Positions 48,798 through 56,799 of a stretch of DNA of 64,000 nucleotides are shown piece after piece. Position 1 is the stretch's first letter; every line of letters begins with the position of its first letter. The DNA lies in contig JBPBQS010000204.1 in NCBI GenBank assembly GCA_050920955.1, positions 1 to 64,000 on the forward strand, in the 5' to 3' direction. Under the pieces are notes generated by a model. It did no database searches. It saw nothing but the letters and a program-made list of their open reading frames with translations, and was not told the DNA's origin. This DNA comes from CAXSEF01 sp050920955. Its GTDB lineage: Bacteria; Pseudomonadota; Alphaproteobacteria; Acetobacterales; Acetobacteraceae. The position numbers and the translations under genes are program-made.

Positions 48798-49580
48798 ATG
48801 ACCCCCGAGATCGCCGCCTTCGCCGCCTCCCTCGCCGACGCCGCCCGCCCCCTGGCGCTGCGCCACTTCCGCACCCCCCTGCGTGTCGAGACCAAGGCCG
48901 ACGCCTCGCCTGTCACCGTCGCCGACCGCGCCATCGAATCCGCCATGCGCGCCAGCATCGCCGCGCGCTACCCCGACCACGCCATCTTCGGCGAGGAGGA
49001 GGGCCGCACCGCCGCCCGCGCGCCCCACACCTGGGTCATCGACCCGATCGACGGCACGAAGAGCTTCATCTCCGGCATGCCCACCTTCGGCACGCTGATC
49101 GCCTTCTGCGTCGACGACGTGCCCCAGGTCGGCGTGATCGACATGCCCGCCCTGGACGAGCGCTGGACCGCCTCGCCCGGCGAGCCCGCCCGCCACAACG
49201 GCGCCCCCTGCCGCACCCGCCCCTGCGACGCCCTCGCCGACGCCGTCCTCTACACGACCTCCCCCGACGCCTTCGCCCCTGACGAGTGGGCCCTGTTCGA
49301 CGCCCTGAGCCGCGACGCAGCCCTGCGCCGCTTCGGCGGCGACTGCTACAGCTACGGCCTGCTGGCATCCGGCCTGATCGACGCGGTCGTCGAGGCCGGC
49401 CTGCACCCCTACGACATCATGGCGATGGTCCCGGTGATCGAGGCCGCCGGCGGCACCATCACCGACTGGACCGGCGCCCCCCTCACCACGGAGTCCGGCG
49501 GCCGCGTCGTCGCCGCAGGCTCGCGCGCCCTGCACGAGCAGCTCCTGGCAAGGCTGGGCAAGGAAGCGGTTCTTTCCTGA
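48798..49580 (+). CDS. hisN: Histidinol-phosphatase (inositol monophosphatase family)
   Basis: A 260-residue IMPase-fold phosphatase of the HisN kind, expected to dephosphorylate L-histidinol phosphate. Metal-binding motifs: FGEEEGR near residue 56, DPIDGTKSFISGMPTFGTL near 81, and HPYDIMAMVPVIEAAGGTIT near 205, the last matching HisN more than SuhB or CysQ. GGDCYSYGLLASGLIDAVVE is also conserved. Other IMPase substrates cannot be excluded. The last five codons and stop lie within hairpin element B3, so the C-terminus may have been altered by insertion of that element. Confidence 0.85.
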   Translation: MTPEIAAFAASLADAARPLALRHFRTPLRVETKADASPVTVADRAIESAMRASIAARYPDHAIFGEEEGRTAARAPHTWVIDPIDGTKSFISGMPTFGTLIAFCVDDVPQVGVIDMPALDERWTASPGEPARHNGAPCRTRPCDALADAVLYTTSPDAFAPDEWALFDALSRDAALRRFGGDCYSYGLLASGLIDAVVEAGLHPYDIMAMVPVIEAAGGTITDWTGAPLTTESGGRVVAAGSRALHEQLLARLGKEAVLS

Positions 49581-49608
49581 AAGAAAGAACCAAAGAACTT
49601 TGCCACTA
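49568..49608. terminator. Hairpin element, family B, copy 3
   Basis: GGTTCTTTC / GAAAGAACC with a CTGAAA loop (49568-49591) contains the hisN stop codon, followed by AAAGAACTTTGCC, the same tail as at 42758-42771. It is a truncated copy, lacking the long GC stem. The remaining 140 bp before the next gene hold nothing that I can identify. Confidence 0.6.
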
Positions 49609-49748
49609 AGGCCTGTTGGCGTCTGAACGACATGGCGCCCGATAGCCCGCCCGCTCCGCCACACAACAACGGGACGAGCTAGGCCCTTCACGCACGATGC
49701 CATGCGGCAACCAAGCCTTCGAACCGCATAGCGCTGGGCGAACGGACC

Positions 49749-50699
49749 TCAGAAGGGCGAATCGGGAAAGTAGTAGTTCTTGGCGTTCTGCTTCGTGACG
49801 AGCGTCGCGTCCAGGGTGTACTGCCCGGCAACCGTGACGTTGTCGTAGAGATGGGCGGCGGTGATCTCCATCGCGGTCGCGACCATGGTGTCGGGATAGA
49901 GGACGTCGATCGGAACCATCTTGTCGCCGTCCATGACCATCTTGATGAACGCCTTGGAGCCGGCGCCGCCGACGATGTACTTGATGTCGCTCCGGTGCGC
50001 CTGGTTGATGGCCTGCAGGACGCCGACGCCCATGTCGTCGTCCTGGCACCACACGACGTCGATCTGGCTGAACTTGGTGAGGAAGTCCTGCATCACCTTG
50101 AAGGCGTCGTCGCGGCTCCAGTTGCCGTACTGCTTGCCCAGGACCGAGACGCCGCTCCCCTTGACCGCGGTGTCGAAGCCGTTCTGGCGCTCCTGGTCGA
50201 TCGGGATGGGGAGCCCGCGGATCACCACGACCTTGGCGTCCGGGGTCTGCGCCTTGATGTAGCGGCCGGCGACGGCGCCGAGGTCGTAGTTGTCGCCGGC
50301 GATGTAGACGTCGCGCACCGAGCCGTCGTTGACGGCCGGCGAACGATCCACCAGCGCCACGAACGTCCCCTGCGACTTCACCTCCTTCATGGCGTTGACG
50401 AGGGGGTTCGGATCGATCGGCAGGATGACGAGCGCGTCGATGCCCTGGGTCGTCAGGTCCTGAACCGCGTTGGCCTGGCTGACCGGGTCCGACGACGTCT
50501 TGATGATGACCTTGATGCCCGGGTGCGCGGCCTTGAGCAGCTTGGCGACCCGGTCCGCCTGGTAGATGATCCCGCCGGCCCAGCTGTGGTCCGCGGTCGG
50601 CACGGAGACGCCGATCGTGTAGTCCTTTGCGCGCGCGCCGGTGGTCGCACCCGCCGCCGCCAGAACCGCAAGCGCCGCGATCGTCATGTGCTTCTTCAA
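49749..50699 (-). CDS. CUT2-type sugar ABC transporter substrate-binding protein
   Basis: A 316-residue periplasmic RbsB-like binding protein. Signal peptide MKKHMTIAALAVLAAAGATTGARA, then DYTIGVSVPTADHSWAGGII, AVQDLTTQGIDALVILPIDP, VDRSPAVNDGSVRDVYIAGD and VWCQDDDMGVGVLQAINQAH. The start is TTG at 50699 because GGGAGGAG lies at ideal spacing; ATG at 50687 has none. It is the last gene of the leftward transporter set, after a strong intercistronic hairpin. The ligand is unknown; the family takes pentoses, hexoses and polyols. Confidence 0.88.
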   Translation of the reverse strand: MKKHMTIAALAVLAAAGATTGARAKDYTIGVSVPTADHSWAGGIIYQADRVAKLLKAAHPGIKVIIKTSSDPVSQANAVQDLTTQGIDALVILPIDPNPLVNAMKEVKSQGTFVALVDRSPAVNDGSVRDVYIAGDNYDLGAVAGRYIKAQTPDAKVVVIRGLPIPIDQERQNGFDTAVKGSGVSVLGKQYGNWSRDDAFKVMQDFLTKFSQIDVVWCQDDDMGVGVLQAINQAHRSDIKYIVGGAGSKAFIKMVMDGDKMVPIDVLYPDTMVATAMEITAAHLYDNVTVAGQYTLDATLVTKQNAKNYYFPDSPF

Positions 50700-50734
50700 G
50701 ATGGTCTCCTCCCTTGGTGCAGGTTGTTCGGCCT

Positions 50735-50762
50735 CCGCCGGGCGCCCTGCTGCGCCCGGCGG
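50735..50762 (-). promoter_or_regulatory. Intercistronic GC hairpin before the sugar-binding protein gene
   Basis: Perfect 11-bp stem CCGCCGGGCGC / GCGCCCGGCGG with a six-base loop, between the permease stop and the binding-protein start. No T-run follows. It probably acts as an mRNA stabilising or processing hairpin that raises the level of the binding protein relative to the permease, as known for other ABC operons; this is inference. Confidence 0.6.
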
Positions 50763-50766
50763 TGAT

Positions 50767-51777
50767 TCACGACTTCCGGATCAGCGAGCGCTGCACCAGC
50801 ATGGCCGCGATGATGATCGCCCCCTGTATGGCGCCGATGAGGTACTCGCTCGCGTAGTTCGACAGGATCATGATGTTGCCGACCGCTCCCAGCAGGAACG
50901 CGCCGCAGATCGAGCCCCAGATCCGCCCCACCCCGCCGGTCAGGGCGGTGCCGCCGATGATGACCGCGGTGATCGCCTGCAGCTCCCACATGATGCCCGT
51001 CGTGGCCGTGGTGGAGCCGAGACGGGGGACGTAGAGGACCACCGCCACGGCGACGCACAGCCCCTGCAGGACGTAGGTGATCGTGCGTACCCGGCCGACC
51101 CTGATGCCCGAGTAGCGCGCGACCTCCTCGTTCGAGCCGACGGCGGCGACATGGCGTCCGAAGCGGGTCCGGTTCAGCAGGAACGCCCCCGCCGCGCCCA
51201 CGGCCAGGATCAGGACCAGCGGCACGGGAATGCCGAGGACGCGGCCGAAGTAGATGGGCCGGGTCAGGTTCTGCAGCTCGGCCGAGGACACGGAGATCGC
51301 GCCGCCCTGCGACAGCCAGGTGGTCAGGCCGCGGAAGATGCCCATGGTGCCGAGCGTCGCGATGAAGGGCTCGATGCCGCCCCTCGTCACGATCAGTCCG
51401 TTGGCGAGGCCGCATGCCGCCCCCATCGCGAGGATGAGCAGGATCGCCGCCGCCAGCATGGCCACCGGGCTCGCGAGGGCGCCGCTGTCGAGGAACAGGA
51501 TGGCGAGGCTGGCGACGAACGCCACCATGGCGCCGACGGAAAGGTCGAGCCCGCTGGCCGTGATCACGAAGGTCGCGCCGACGGCGATGATGGCGATGAA
51601 GCCGCTCTGGGTGGCGACGTTCAGCAGGTTGCCCAGCGTCAGGAACCGGTCGCTGGAGAGCGCCCCGAGGACGGCGAGGCAGGCCAGGGCCACGAACGGG
51701 GCGACGGCCCTGAGGTCGATCCGCGACCAGCGCCGCAGCCGATCCCGTGCCTGCGCGTGGCGTACGGTGAGTTCCAT
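50767..51777 (-). CDS. CUT2-type sugar ABC transporter permease
   Basis: A 336-residue RbsC-like permease with about ten transmembrane segments. Motifs: FLTLGNLLNVATQSGFIAII, GATFVITASGLDLSVGAMVA (the conserved GIDLSVG element), GLIVTRGGIEPFIATLGTMG, AAVGSNEEVARYSGIRVGRV and GIMWELQAITAVIIGGTALT. ATG at 51777 lies two bases after the ATPase stop. It is the single permease of the system and should homodimerise in the inner membrane. Confidence 0.92.
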   Translation of the reverse strand: MELTVRHAQARDRLRRWSRIDLRAVAPFVALACLAVLGALSSDRFLTLGNLLNVATQSGFIAIIAVGATFVITASGLDLSVGAMVAFVASLAILFLDSGALASPVAMLAAAILLILAMGAACGLANGLIVTRGGIEPFIATLGTMGIFRGLTTWLSQGGAISVSSAELQNLTRPIYFGRVLGIPVPLVLILAVGAAGAFLLNRTRFGRHVAAVGSNEEVARYSGIRVGRVRTITYVLQGLCVAVAVVLYVPRLGSTTATTGIMWELQAITAVIIGGTALTGGVGRIWGSICGAFLLGAVGNIMILSNYASEYLIGAIQGAIIIAAMLVQRSLIRKS

Positions 51778-51779
51778 CG

Positions 51780-53372
51780 TCACTCGACGTTCCCCAATGT
51801 GGTCATCCTCGCGGCGGCCTGCGCATCCGCGCCCGTGGCCAGGACCACGATCTCCGTCTCGGTCATGCGCTCGCCCGCCACCTCGCCGACGATCTTGCCC
51901 CCGCGCATCACCAGGATGCGGTCGCAGATCCCGATCAGCTCCGGCATCTCGGACGAGACGACGATGACCGACCGGCCCTGCCGGGCGAGCTCGACGACGA
52001 AGGCGTAGATCTGCTCCTTGGCGCCGATGTCGATGCCGCGGGTCGGCTCGTCGATGATCACGATCCTCGGGTCGAGCAGCATCATCTTGGCCAGCAGCAG
52101 CTTCTGCTGGTTGCCGCCGGAAAGCTGGCCGGCCAGCGCGTCCCGGCTGCCCGCGCGTATCTCGAAGTCGCGGAACGCCCTGTCGAGCGCCGCCGCCTCC
52201 GCGGCGTGGTGGATCCCGAGGCCGCGCCCGAAGCGGGAAAGCGAGGCCAGGGTGAGGTTCACCCTCAGGTTGCGGTCGAGCAGCAGGCCTTTGCCCTTCC
52301 GGTCCTCGCTGAGATAGACGATGCCCGCGGCCTGGCTGGCATCGACCGCACCGAACGCCACGGGCACGCCGTCCAGGCGGACGCCGCCCCGGCCGGGTCG
52401 CAGGCCGACGATGCCCTCCATCAGCTCGGTCCGCCCGGCGCCGACCAGGCCGGCGAAGCCGAGGATCTCCCCGCGCCGCAGCGCGAAGCTCGCGTTCGTC
52501 GCGTGCCCGGGGACCGAGAACCCGCGCACGTCCAGGACGACGTCGCCGCCCGCGGCGTGCGCCCGGTCCGGGTAGAGCCTGGCGATGTCGCGCCCCACCA
52601 TGCTCCGCGCCATGTCCAGCGGCTCCAGCCCCTTCGCCTCGTCGGTCGACACGAGGCGGCCGTCGCGCAGGACCGTCACCCGGTCCGCGATCGTCTTCAC
52701 CTCCGGGAGCTTGTGCGAGATGTAGAGGACGGCGGCGCCCTTCGCGCGGATGTCGTCGACGATGCGCAGCAGCGCGTCGGTCTCGAACGGGGTGAGCGAG
52801 GCCGTCGGCTCGTCGAAGATCACGACCCGGTGCGGCACCAGCAGCACGCGCGCGATCTGCACGAGCTGGCGCTGAGCGATCGACAGCCTTCCGACGAGGG
52901 CGTCCGGCTCGACCCCCGACCCGAGCGAGGCCAGCGCCGCCCGTGCCTGCGCGCGCATCGCGCGCTCGTCCAGCGTCCAGCCCCGCCGGATCTCGCGGCC
53001 GAGGAACAGGTTCTGCGCCACGGTCAGGTCCGGCGCCAGCAGGATCTCCTGGTGCACGAGCGCCACGCCGAGCGCCTCGGCGGCCACCGGGCTGGTCAGG
53101 GCGACCGCCTCGCCGTCCATCCTGATCTGCCCGGACGAGGGGCGCAGGTGCCCGGCGAGGATCTTCATCAGCGTGGACTTGCCGGCGCCGTTCTCGCCGA
53201 TGACGGCGTGCACCTCGCCGGCGCGCACGTCGAGGCTGAGGTCGTGCAGGACCGTCACCGGCCCGAACGACTTGCACAGCGAGACGGCCTGCAGCGGCAG
53301 CCGACTCGCGTCTGTCGCGGCGTCGGACCGTGCGGACGGAACCGGCGCGCTCACGCCGCCGGCACCGGCCAT
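51780..53372 (-). CDS. CUT2-type sugar ABC transporter ATP-binding protein (tandem domains)
   Basis: A 530-residue RbsA-like protein with two ATPase domains. First domain: Walker A GENGAGKST at about 59-67, VHQEILLAPDLTVAQNLFLG, signature LSIAQRQLVQIARVLL and FDEPTASLTPFETD. Second domain: the degenerate GLVGAGRTELMEGIVGLRPG, LSEDRKGKGLLLDRNLRVNL, signature LSGGNQQKLLLAKMM and IIDEPTRGIDIGAKEQIY. The asymmetry is normal for CUT2 ATPases. ATG at 53372 is chosen; a GTG 18 bases further in is possible. It lies 74 bp after the TetR gene on the same strand. Confidence 0.92.
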   Translation of the reverse strand: MAGAGGVSAPVPSARSDAATDASRLPLQAVSLCKSFGPVTVLHDLSLDVRAGEVHAVIGENGAGKSTLMKILAGHLRPSSGQIRMDGEAVALTSPVAAEALGVALVHQEILLAPDLTVAQNLFLGREIRRGWTLDERAMRAQARAALASLGSGVEPDALVGRLSIAQRQLVQIARVLLVPHRVVIFDEPTASLTPFETDALLRIVDDIRAKGAAVLYISHKLPEVKTIADRVTVLRDGRLVSTDEAKGLEPLDMARSMVGRDIARLYPDRAHAAGGDVVLDVRGFSVPGHATNASFALRRGEILGFAGLVGAGRTELMEGIVGLRPGRGGVRLDGVPVAFGAVDASQAAGIVYLSEDRKGKGLLLDRNLRVNLTLASLSRFGRGLGIHHAAEAAALDRAFRDFEIRAGSRDALAGQLSGGNQQKLLLAKMMLLDPRIVIIDEPTRGIDIGAKEQIYAFVVELARQGRSVIVVSSEMPELIGICDRILVMRGGKIVGEVAGERMTETEIVVLATGADAQAAARMTTLGNVE

Positions 53373-53420
53373 GCCGGATGTCTGCCTCTCATCTCCTGCC
53401 CCCAGACCCTTGCCGCTTCG

Positions 53421-53436
53421 CCGGTCCGAGGACCGG
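53421..53436. promoter_or_regulatory. 16-bp palindrome upstream of the sugar transporter operon
   Basis: CCGGTCCGAGGACCGG is a perfect inverted repeat (7-bp arms, GA centre) in the gap between the TetR gene and the transporter ATPase gene, about 50 bp before the ATG. It may be a regulator binding site; as RNA it would form a modest hairpin without a T-run. Confidence 0.4.
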
Positions 53437-53446
53437 GCGTGCGGCG

Positions 53447-54121
53447 TTATTGGTTCGGCGTGGTCACCGGCGAGCCCGCGTCGTCGCGGTCGCGCCTGTC
53501 GCTGGTCGCGGCCCCGATCAGGGCCTGCGCCACCCAGTTGATCGTGTCCTCCACGTCCTCCTGCTCCATCGCCCACATGTCCTTGAGGACGACGAAGGCC
53601 TCGATGCCGAACACGAGCGAGAGCCCCTTCGCGAGCCGGTCGAGTTCGCGGTCGCCGAGCGTGCCGCGCAACGGTTCCACCGCATTGGTCAGCAGCGCCA
53701 TGCGGTGGCCGCGCCGGAGCAGCGCCTCGGCGCCGAGCGTGCCGGCCCGCGTCCTGCTCCACTGCTCCAGCGAGAGCCTCAGCGCGGCCCGGAAGGTCGC
53801 CTCGAACTGGCCGATCCGGCGCAGCGATGTCCTCAGCAGGTCCGCCACCCGCTCGTCGGCGCGCGACGACCGCGGCTGCCACTCCAGCACGGGCCCCAGC
53901 GCCGCATCGACGACGGCGCCCACGAGGGCCGTCTGGCTCGGGAAGCAGCGGTACGAGGTCGCGCGCGACACGCCGGCCGCCTCCGCCACCTCGCTGACCG
54001 AAGGGGTCCGCCCCTCCTGCATGAGCCCGACCGCGGTCTGCAGCATCAGGCGCATCGTCCTCGCGCGGGGACCCTGGTCCTCCGTTCCCGCGGCGACGAC
54101 TTGTTCGCGTGAAGCTCCCAT
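53447..54121 (-). CDS. TetR family transcriptional regulator
   Basis: A 224-residue regulator. The N-terminal DNA-binding domain has TMRLMLQTAVGLMQEG and the helix-turn-helix SEVAEAAGVSRATSYRCF near residues 43-60. The C-terminal ligand domain is helical, with no recognisable specificity signature. It lies between the sugar transporter genes (same strand, downstream) and the divergent UPF0261 operon, so it probably controls both. A 16-bp near-palindrome just upstream of its start is a candidate operator and suggests autoregulation. Confidence 0.88.
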   Translation of the reverse strand: MGASREQVVAAGTEDQGPRARTMRLMLQTAVGLMQEGRTPSVSEVAEAAGVSRATSYRCFPSQTALVGAVVDAALGPVLEWQPRSSRADERVADLLRTSLRRIGQFEATFRAALRLSLEQWSRTRAGTLGAEALLRRGHRMALLTNAVEPLRGTLGDRELDRLAKGLSLVFGIEAFVVLKDMWAMEQEDVEDTINWVAQALIGAATSDRRDRDDAGSPVTTPNQ

Positions 54122-54128
54122 GCCATTT

Positions 54129-54144
54129 TGATACGCGCGTCTCA
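54129..54144. promoter_or_regulatory. Candidate TetR operator
   Basis: TGATACGCGCGTCTCA is a 16-bp palindrome with a single mismatched pair, 7 bp upstream of the TetR start and within the divergent promoter region shared with the UPF0261 operon. Size, symmetry and position fit a TetR-family operator. Confidence 0.5.
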
Positions 54145-54212
54145 CCCGACTTTCAATCTCCCCCGTGAACGATCGCCGCGGCGAAACGGAAGACAGGTTC
54201 CGGCAGGAGAAC

Positions 54213-55412
54213 ATGAAGCGGATCCACATCGTCGGCACGGCGGACACGAAGTCGGCCGAGCTCGTCTTCCTGAAGCGGGTCGTGGAAGCGGCCGGCGCGT
54301 CTGCGGTGGTGGTGGACGTGGGGACGCGCCGATCGCCGATCGAGACGGATGTCGCGGCGCGCGACGTGGCGGGCGCGCATCCGCGCGGGGCCGACGCGGT
54401 CCTCGGGACCGACGACCGGGGCGACGCGGTCGCGGCGATGACGGAGGCGTTCCGCCGCTTCGTCCTGACGCTCGGCGACCTGGACGGGATCGTCGGCATC
54501 GGCGGCAGCGGCGGCACCGCCATCGTGACCGCGGGCATGCGCGAGCTGCCGATCGGCGTGCCGAAGATCATGGTCTCGACGCTCGCCTCCGGGGATGTCG
54601 CGCCCTACGTCGGCGTGTCGGACATCGTGATGATGCCGGCGGTCACCGATCTCTCAGGCCTGAACGACATCAGCCGCGTCATCCTCACGAACGCCGGGGT
54701 CGCGGCCGTCGCCATGGCGAACGCCCCGCGCCCGGCGGCCTCCGGCAAGCCGGCGATCGGCCTCACCATGTTCGGCGTCACGACGGCCGCGGTGACGCAG
54801 ATCGTCGAGCGCCTCGGCGCCGACCACGACTGCCTGGTCTTCCACGCCACCGGCACCGGCGGCAGGACGATGGAGAAGCTTGCCGCCAGCGGCATGCTGC
54901 GCGGCCTGATCGACGTCACGACGACGGAGATCTGCGACCTCCTCTTCGGCGGCGTGCTGGCCGCCACCGAGGCCAGGCTGGACGTGGTGGCCGGGACCGG
55001 GCTGCCCTACGTGGGCTCCGTCGGCGCGCTCGACATGATCAACTTCTGGGCCCCGGAGACCATGCCGGCCGCCTACCGCGACCGCCTGCTGTACCGCCAC
55101 AACGCGAACGTCACGCTCGTCCGGACAACGGCGGACGAGTGCCGGCAACTGGGCGCGTGGATCGGCGCGAAGCTCGGCCGGTGCGACGGCCCGGTGCGCT
55201 TCCTCATCCCCGAGAAGGGCGTCTCCGCGCTCGACATCGACGGCGGCCCGTTCTTCGACCCCGCGGCCGACGCGGCGCTGTTCGACGCCATCGAGTCGTC
55301 CGTCGCCTGGTCGGACCGGCGGCGCCTCGTCCGCCTGCCGCACCACATCAACGACCCCGCGTTCGCCGATGCGGTCGCCTCCCATTGGCACGACATCGCA
55401 GACAGGACCTGA
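54213..55412 (+). CDS. UPF0261 / Tm-1-like ATP-binding domain protein
   Basis: A 399-residue protein of the UPF0261 family, homologous to the N-terminal half of the tomato Tm-1 protein. Features: HIVGTADTKSAELVFLKRVV at the N-terminus, GIVGIGGSGGTAIVTAGMRE near 95, PKIMVSTLASGDVAPYVGVS near 118, FGVTTAAVTQIVERLGADHD near 195, FHATGTGGRTMEKLAASG near 215 and GALDMINFWAPETMP near 275. The biochemical role in bacteria is not established. AGGAG lies 5 bp before the ATG; a GTG at 54165 is in frame but lacks support. Four bases separate it from the next gene, which corresponds to the other half of Tm-1. Confidence 0.9.
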   Translation: MKRIHIVGTADTKSAELVFLKRVVEAAGASAVVVDVGTRRSPIETDVAARDVAGAHPRGADAVLGTDDRGDAVAAMTEAFRRFVLTLGDLDGIVGIGGSGGTAIVTAGMRELPIGVPKIMVSTLASGDVAPYVGVSDIVMMPAVTDLSGLNDISRVILTNAGVAAVAMANAPRPAASGKPAIGLTMFGVTTAAVTQIVERLGADHDCLVFHATGTGGRTMEKLAASGMLRGLIDVTTTEICDLLFGGVLAATEARLDVVAGTGLPYVGSVGALDMINFWAPETMPAAYRDRLLYRHNANVTLVRTTADECRQLGAWIGAKLGRCDGPVRFLIPEKGVSALDIDGGPFFDPAADAALFDAIESSVAWSDRRRLVRLPHHINDPAFADAVASHWHDIADRT

Positions 55413-55416
55413 CGCC

Positions 55417-56283
55417 ATGCCCGCCATCGCCCGCGAAACGATCCTGTCCAGCCTGCGCGCCCTGATCGACCGGGGCGTGCCCATCGTCGGCGGCGGCGCC
55501 GGCACGGGGCTGTCGGCAAAATGCGAGGAGGCCGGCGGGATCGACCTCATCGTCATCTACAACTCGGGCCGCTACCGCATGGCGGGGCGCGGCTCGGCGG
55601 CGGGCCTGCTCGCCTACGGCAACGCGAACGAGATCGTGTGCGAGATGGCCGTGGAGGTGCTGCCGGTCGTCAGGCACACCCCGGTGCTGGCGGGCGTGAA
55701 CGGCACGGACCCGTTCATCCTGATGCCGCGCTTCCTCGCGCAGCTGAAGGAGATGGGGTTCTCCGGCGTGCAGAACTTCCCCACCGTCGGCCTGTTCGAC
55801 GGGTCGATCCGGGTCAGCTTCGAGGAGACCGGCATGGGGTTCGGCCTCGAGGTCGACATGATCGCCGCCGCCCACCGGCTCGACCTGCTGACGACGCCCT
55901 ACGTCTTCAACCCGGACGAGGCGCGCGCGATGGCCAGGGCCGGCGCCGACGTCGTCGTCGCGCACATGGGCGTCACCACGGGCGGCGCGGTGGGCGCGCG
56001 GTCCGGCAAGTCGCTCGACGCGTGCATCGGCGAGATCGACGCGATCGCGGCCGCCGCGCGCGGCGTGCGCGAGGACATCATCATCCTGTGCCACGGCGGC
56101 CCGATCTCCGCGCCGGCCGATGCGGAGTACGTGCTCCGGCGCGCGGACCGCTGCCACGGATTCTACGGCGCCAGCTCGCTGGAGCGGCTGCCGGCGGAGG
56201 TCGCGATCACGCGGCAGACGCAGGACTTCAAGGCCGTCACCTTCGGCGGCGCACCTCGGCAGGAGACCGGCGATGGACGATAG
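55417..56283 (+). CDS. Phosphoenolpyruvate-hydrolase-like TIM barrel protein
   Basis: A 288-residue TIM barrel of the PEP-hydrolase-like family, corresponding to the C-terminal part of plant Tm-1. Motifs: PIVGGGAGTGLSAKCEEAGG, DLIVIYNSGRYRMAGRGSAA, VLAGVNGTDPFILMPRFL, GFSGVQNFPTVGLFDGSIR and LCHGGPISAPADAEYVL. The reaction is unknown; the fold resembles isocitrate-lyase/PEP-mutase relatives that act on C-C or P-C bonds. It follows the UPF0261 gene by 4 bp and overlaps the cupin gene by 11 bp, so the three products are made together. Confidence 0.88.
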   Translation: MPAIARETILSSLRALIDRGVPIVGGGAGTGLSAKCEEAGGIDLIVIYNSGRYRMAGRGSAAGLLAYGNANEIVCEMAVEVLPVVRHTPVLAGVNGTDPFILMPRFLAQLKEMGFSGVQNFPTVGLFDGSIRVSFEETGMGFGLEVDMIAAAHRLDLLTTPYVFNPDEARAMARAGADVVVAHMGVTTGGAVGARSGKSLDACIGEIDAIAAAARGVREDIIILCHGGPISAPADAEYVLRRADRCHGFYGASSLERLPAEVAITRQTQDFKAVTFGGAPRQETGDGR

Positions 56284-56713
56284 GCACGCGAACTTCTTCG
56301 TCCGCCCCGACGACGTGGAGGCGTTCGGCTTCGACTGGGGCCAGCTCGCCCTGACCGTCGGCCCGGGCGTGAACGGCGCCGTCGGCTTCTCGGGCGGCGT
56401 CGTGAGCCTGCAGCCCGGCCAGGGCCACGCGCGCCACAACCACCCCGACGCCGAGGAGATCATCTTCATCGTCTCCGGCAGCGGCGAGCAGATGGTCGAG
56501 GACGAGCGGGGCGAGCCGATCCGCCAGCCCGTGGGCCCGGGCTGCACCGTCTACGTGCCCAAGGCCCGCCACCACGCGACGCGCAACACCGGCGGCGAGC
56601 CCATGCAGCTCTTCGTCGTCTACACCCCGGCGGGGCCGGAGGACGCGCTGCGCCAGGCGCCGGACTTCCGGCTGATACCGCCGGGAGGGGACAGGTCGCG
56701 CCCGCCGGCCTGA
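56273..56713 (+). CDS. Single-domain cupin
   Basis: A 146-residue cupin. The metal-binding motifs are GQGHARHNHPDAEEIIFIVS near residues 48-67 (His, His, Glu) and VPKARHHATRN near 97-107 (His). AGGAG lies 8 bp before the ATG at 56273, inside the preceding gene. Cupins in such clusters are often sugar isomerases or small-molecule sensors; no specific role can be read from the sequence. The operon ends here, and repeat A9 begins about 20 bp downstream. Confidence 0.87.
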   Translation: MDDRHANFFVRPDDVEAFGFDWGQLALTVGPGVNGAVGFSGGVVSLQPGQGHARHNHPDAEEIIFIVSGSGEQMVEDERGEPIRQPVGPGCTVYVPKARHHATRNTGGEPMQLFVVYTPAGPEDALRQAPDFRLIPPGGDRSRPPA

Positions 56714-56734
56714 CTCCCGACGACGGCCTGTCAG

Positions 56735-56799
56735 CAAGCAAGGCCGGGCTCTGCCCGGACCCGCCAAAGGGCCGAGCCCTTTGGAAACCCTTCACTTAA
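56735..56799. repeat. Family A repeat, copy 9, left half
   Basis: Left arm AGCAAGCAAGGCCGGGCTCT, GACCCGCCAAAGGGCCGAGC, CCTTTGGAAACC and TTCACTTAA. It breaks off at TTAA, where the IS5-type element begins. The matching right half is at 59187-59252. Confidence 0.85.
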
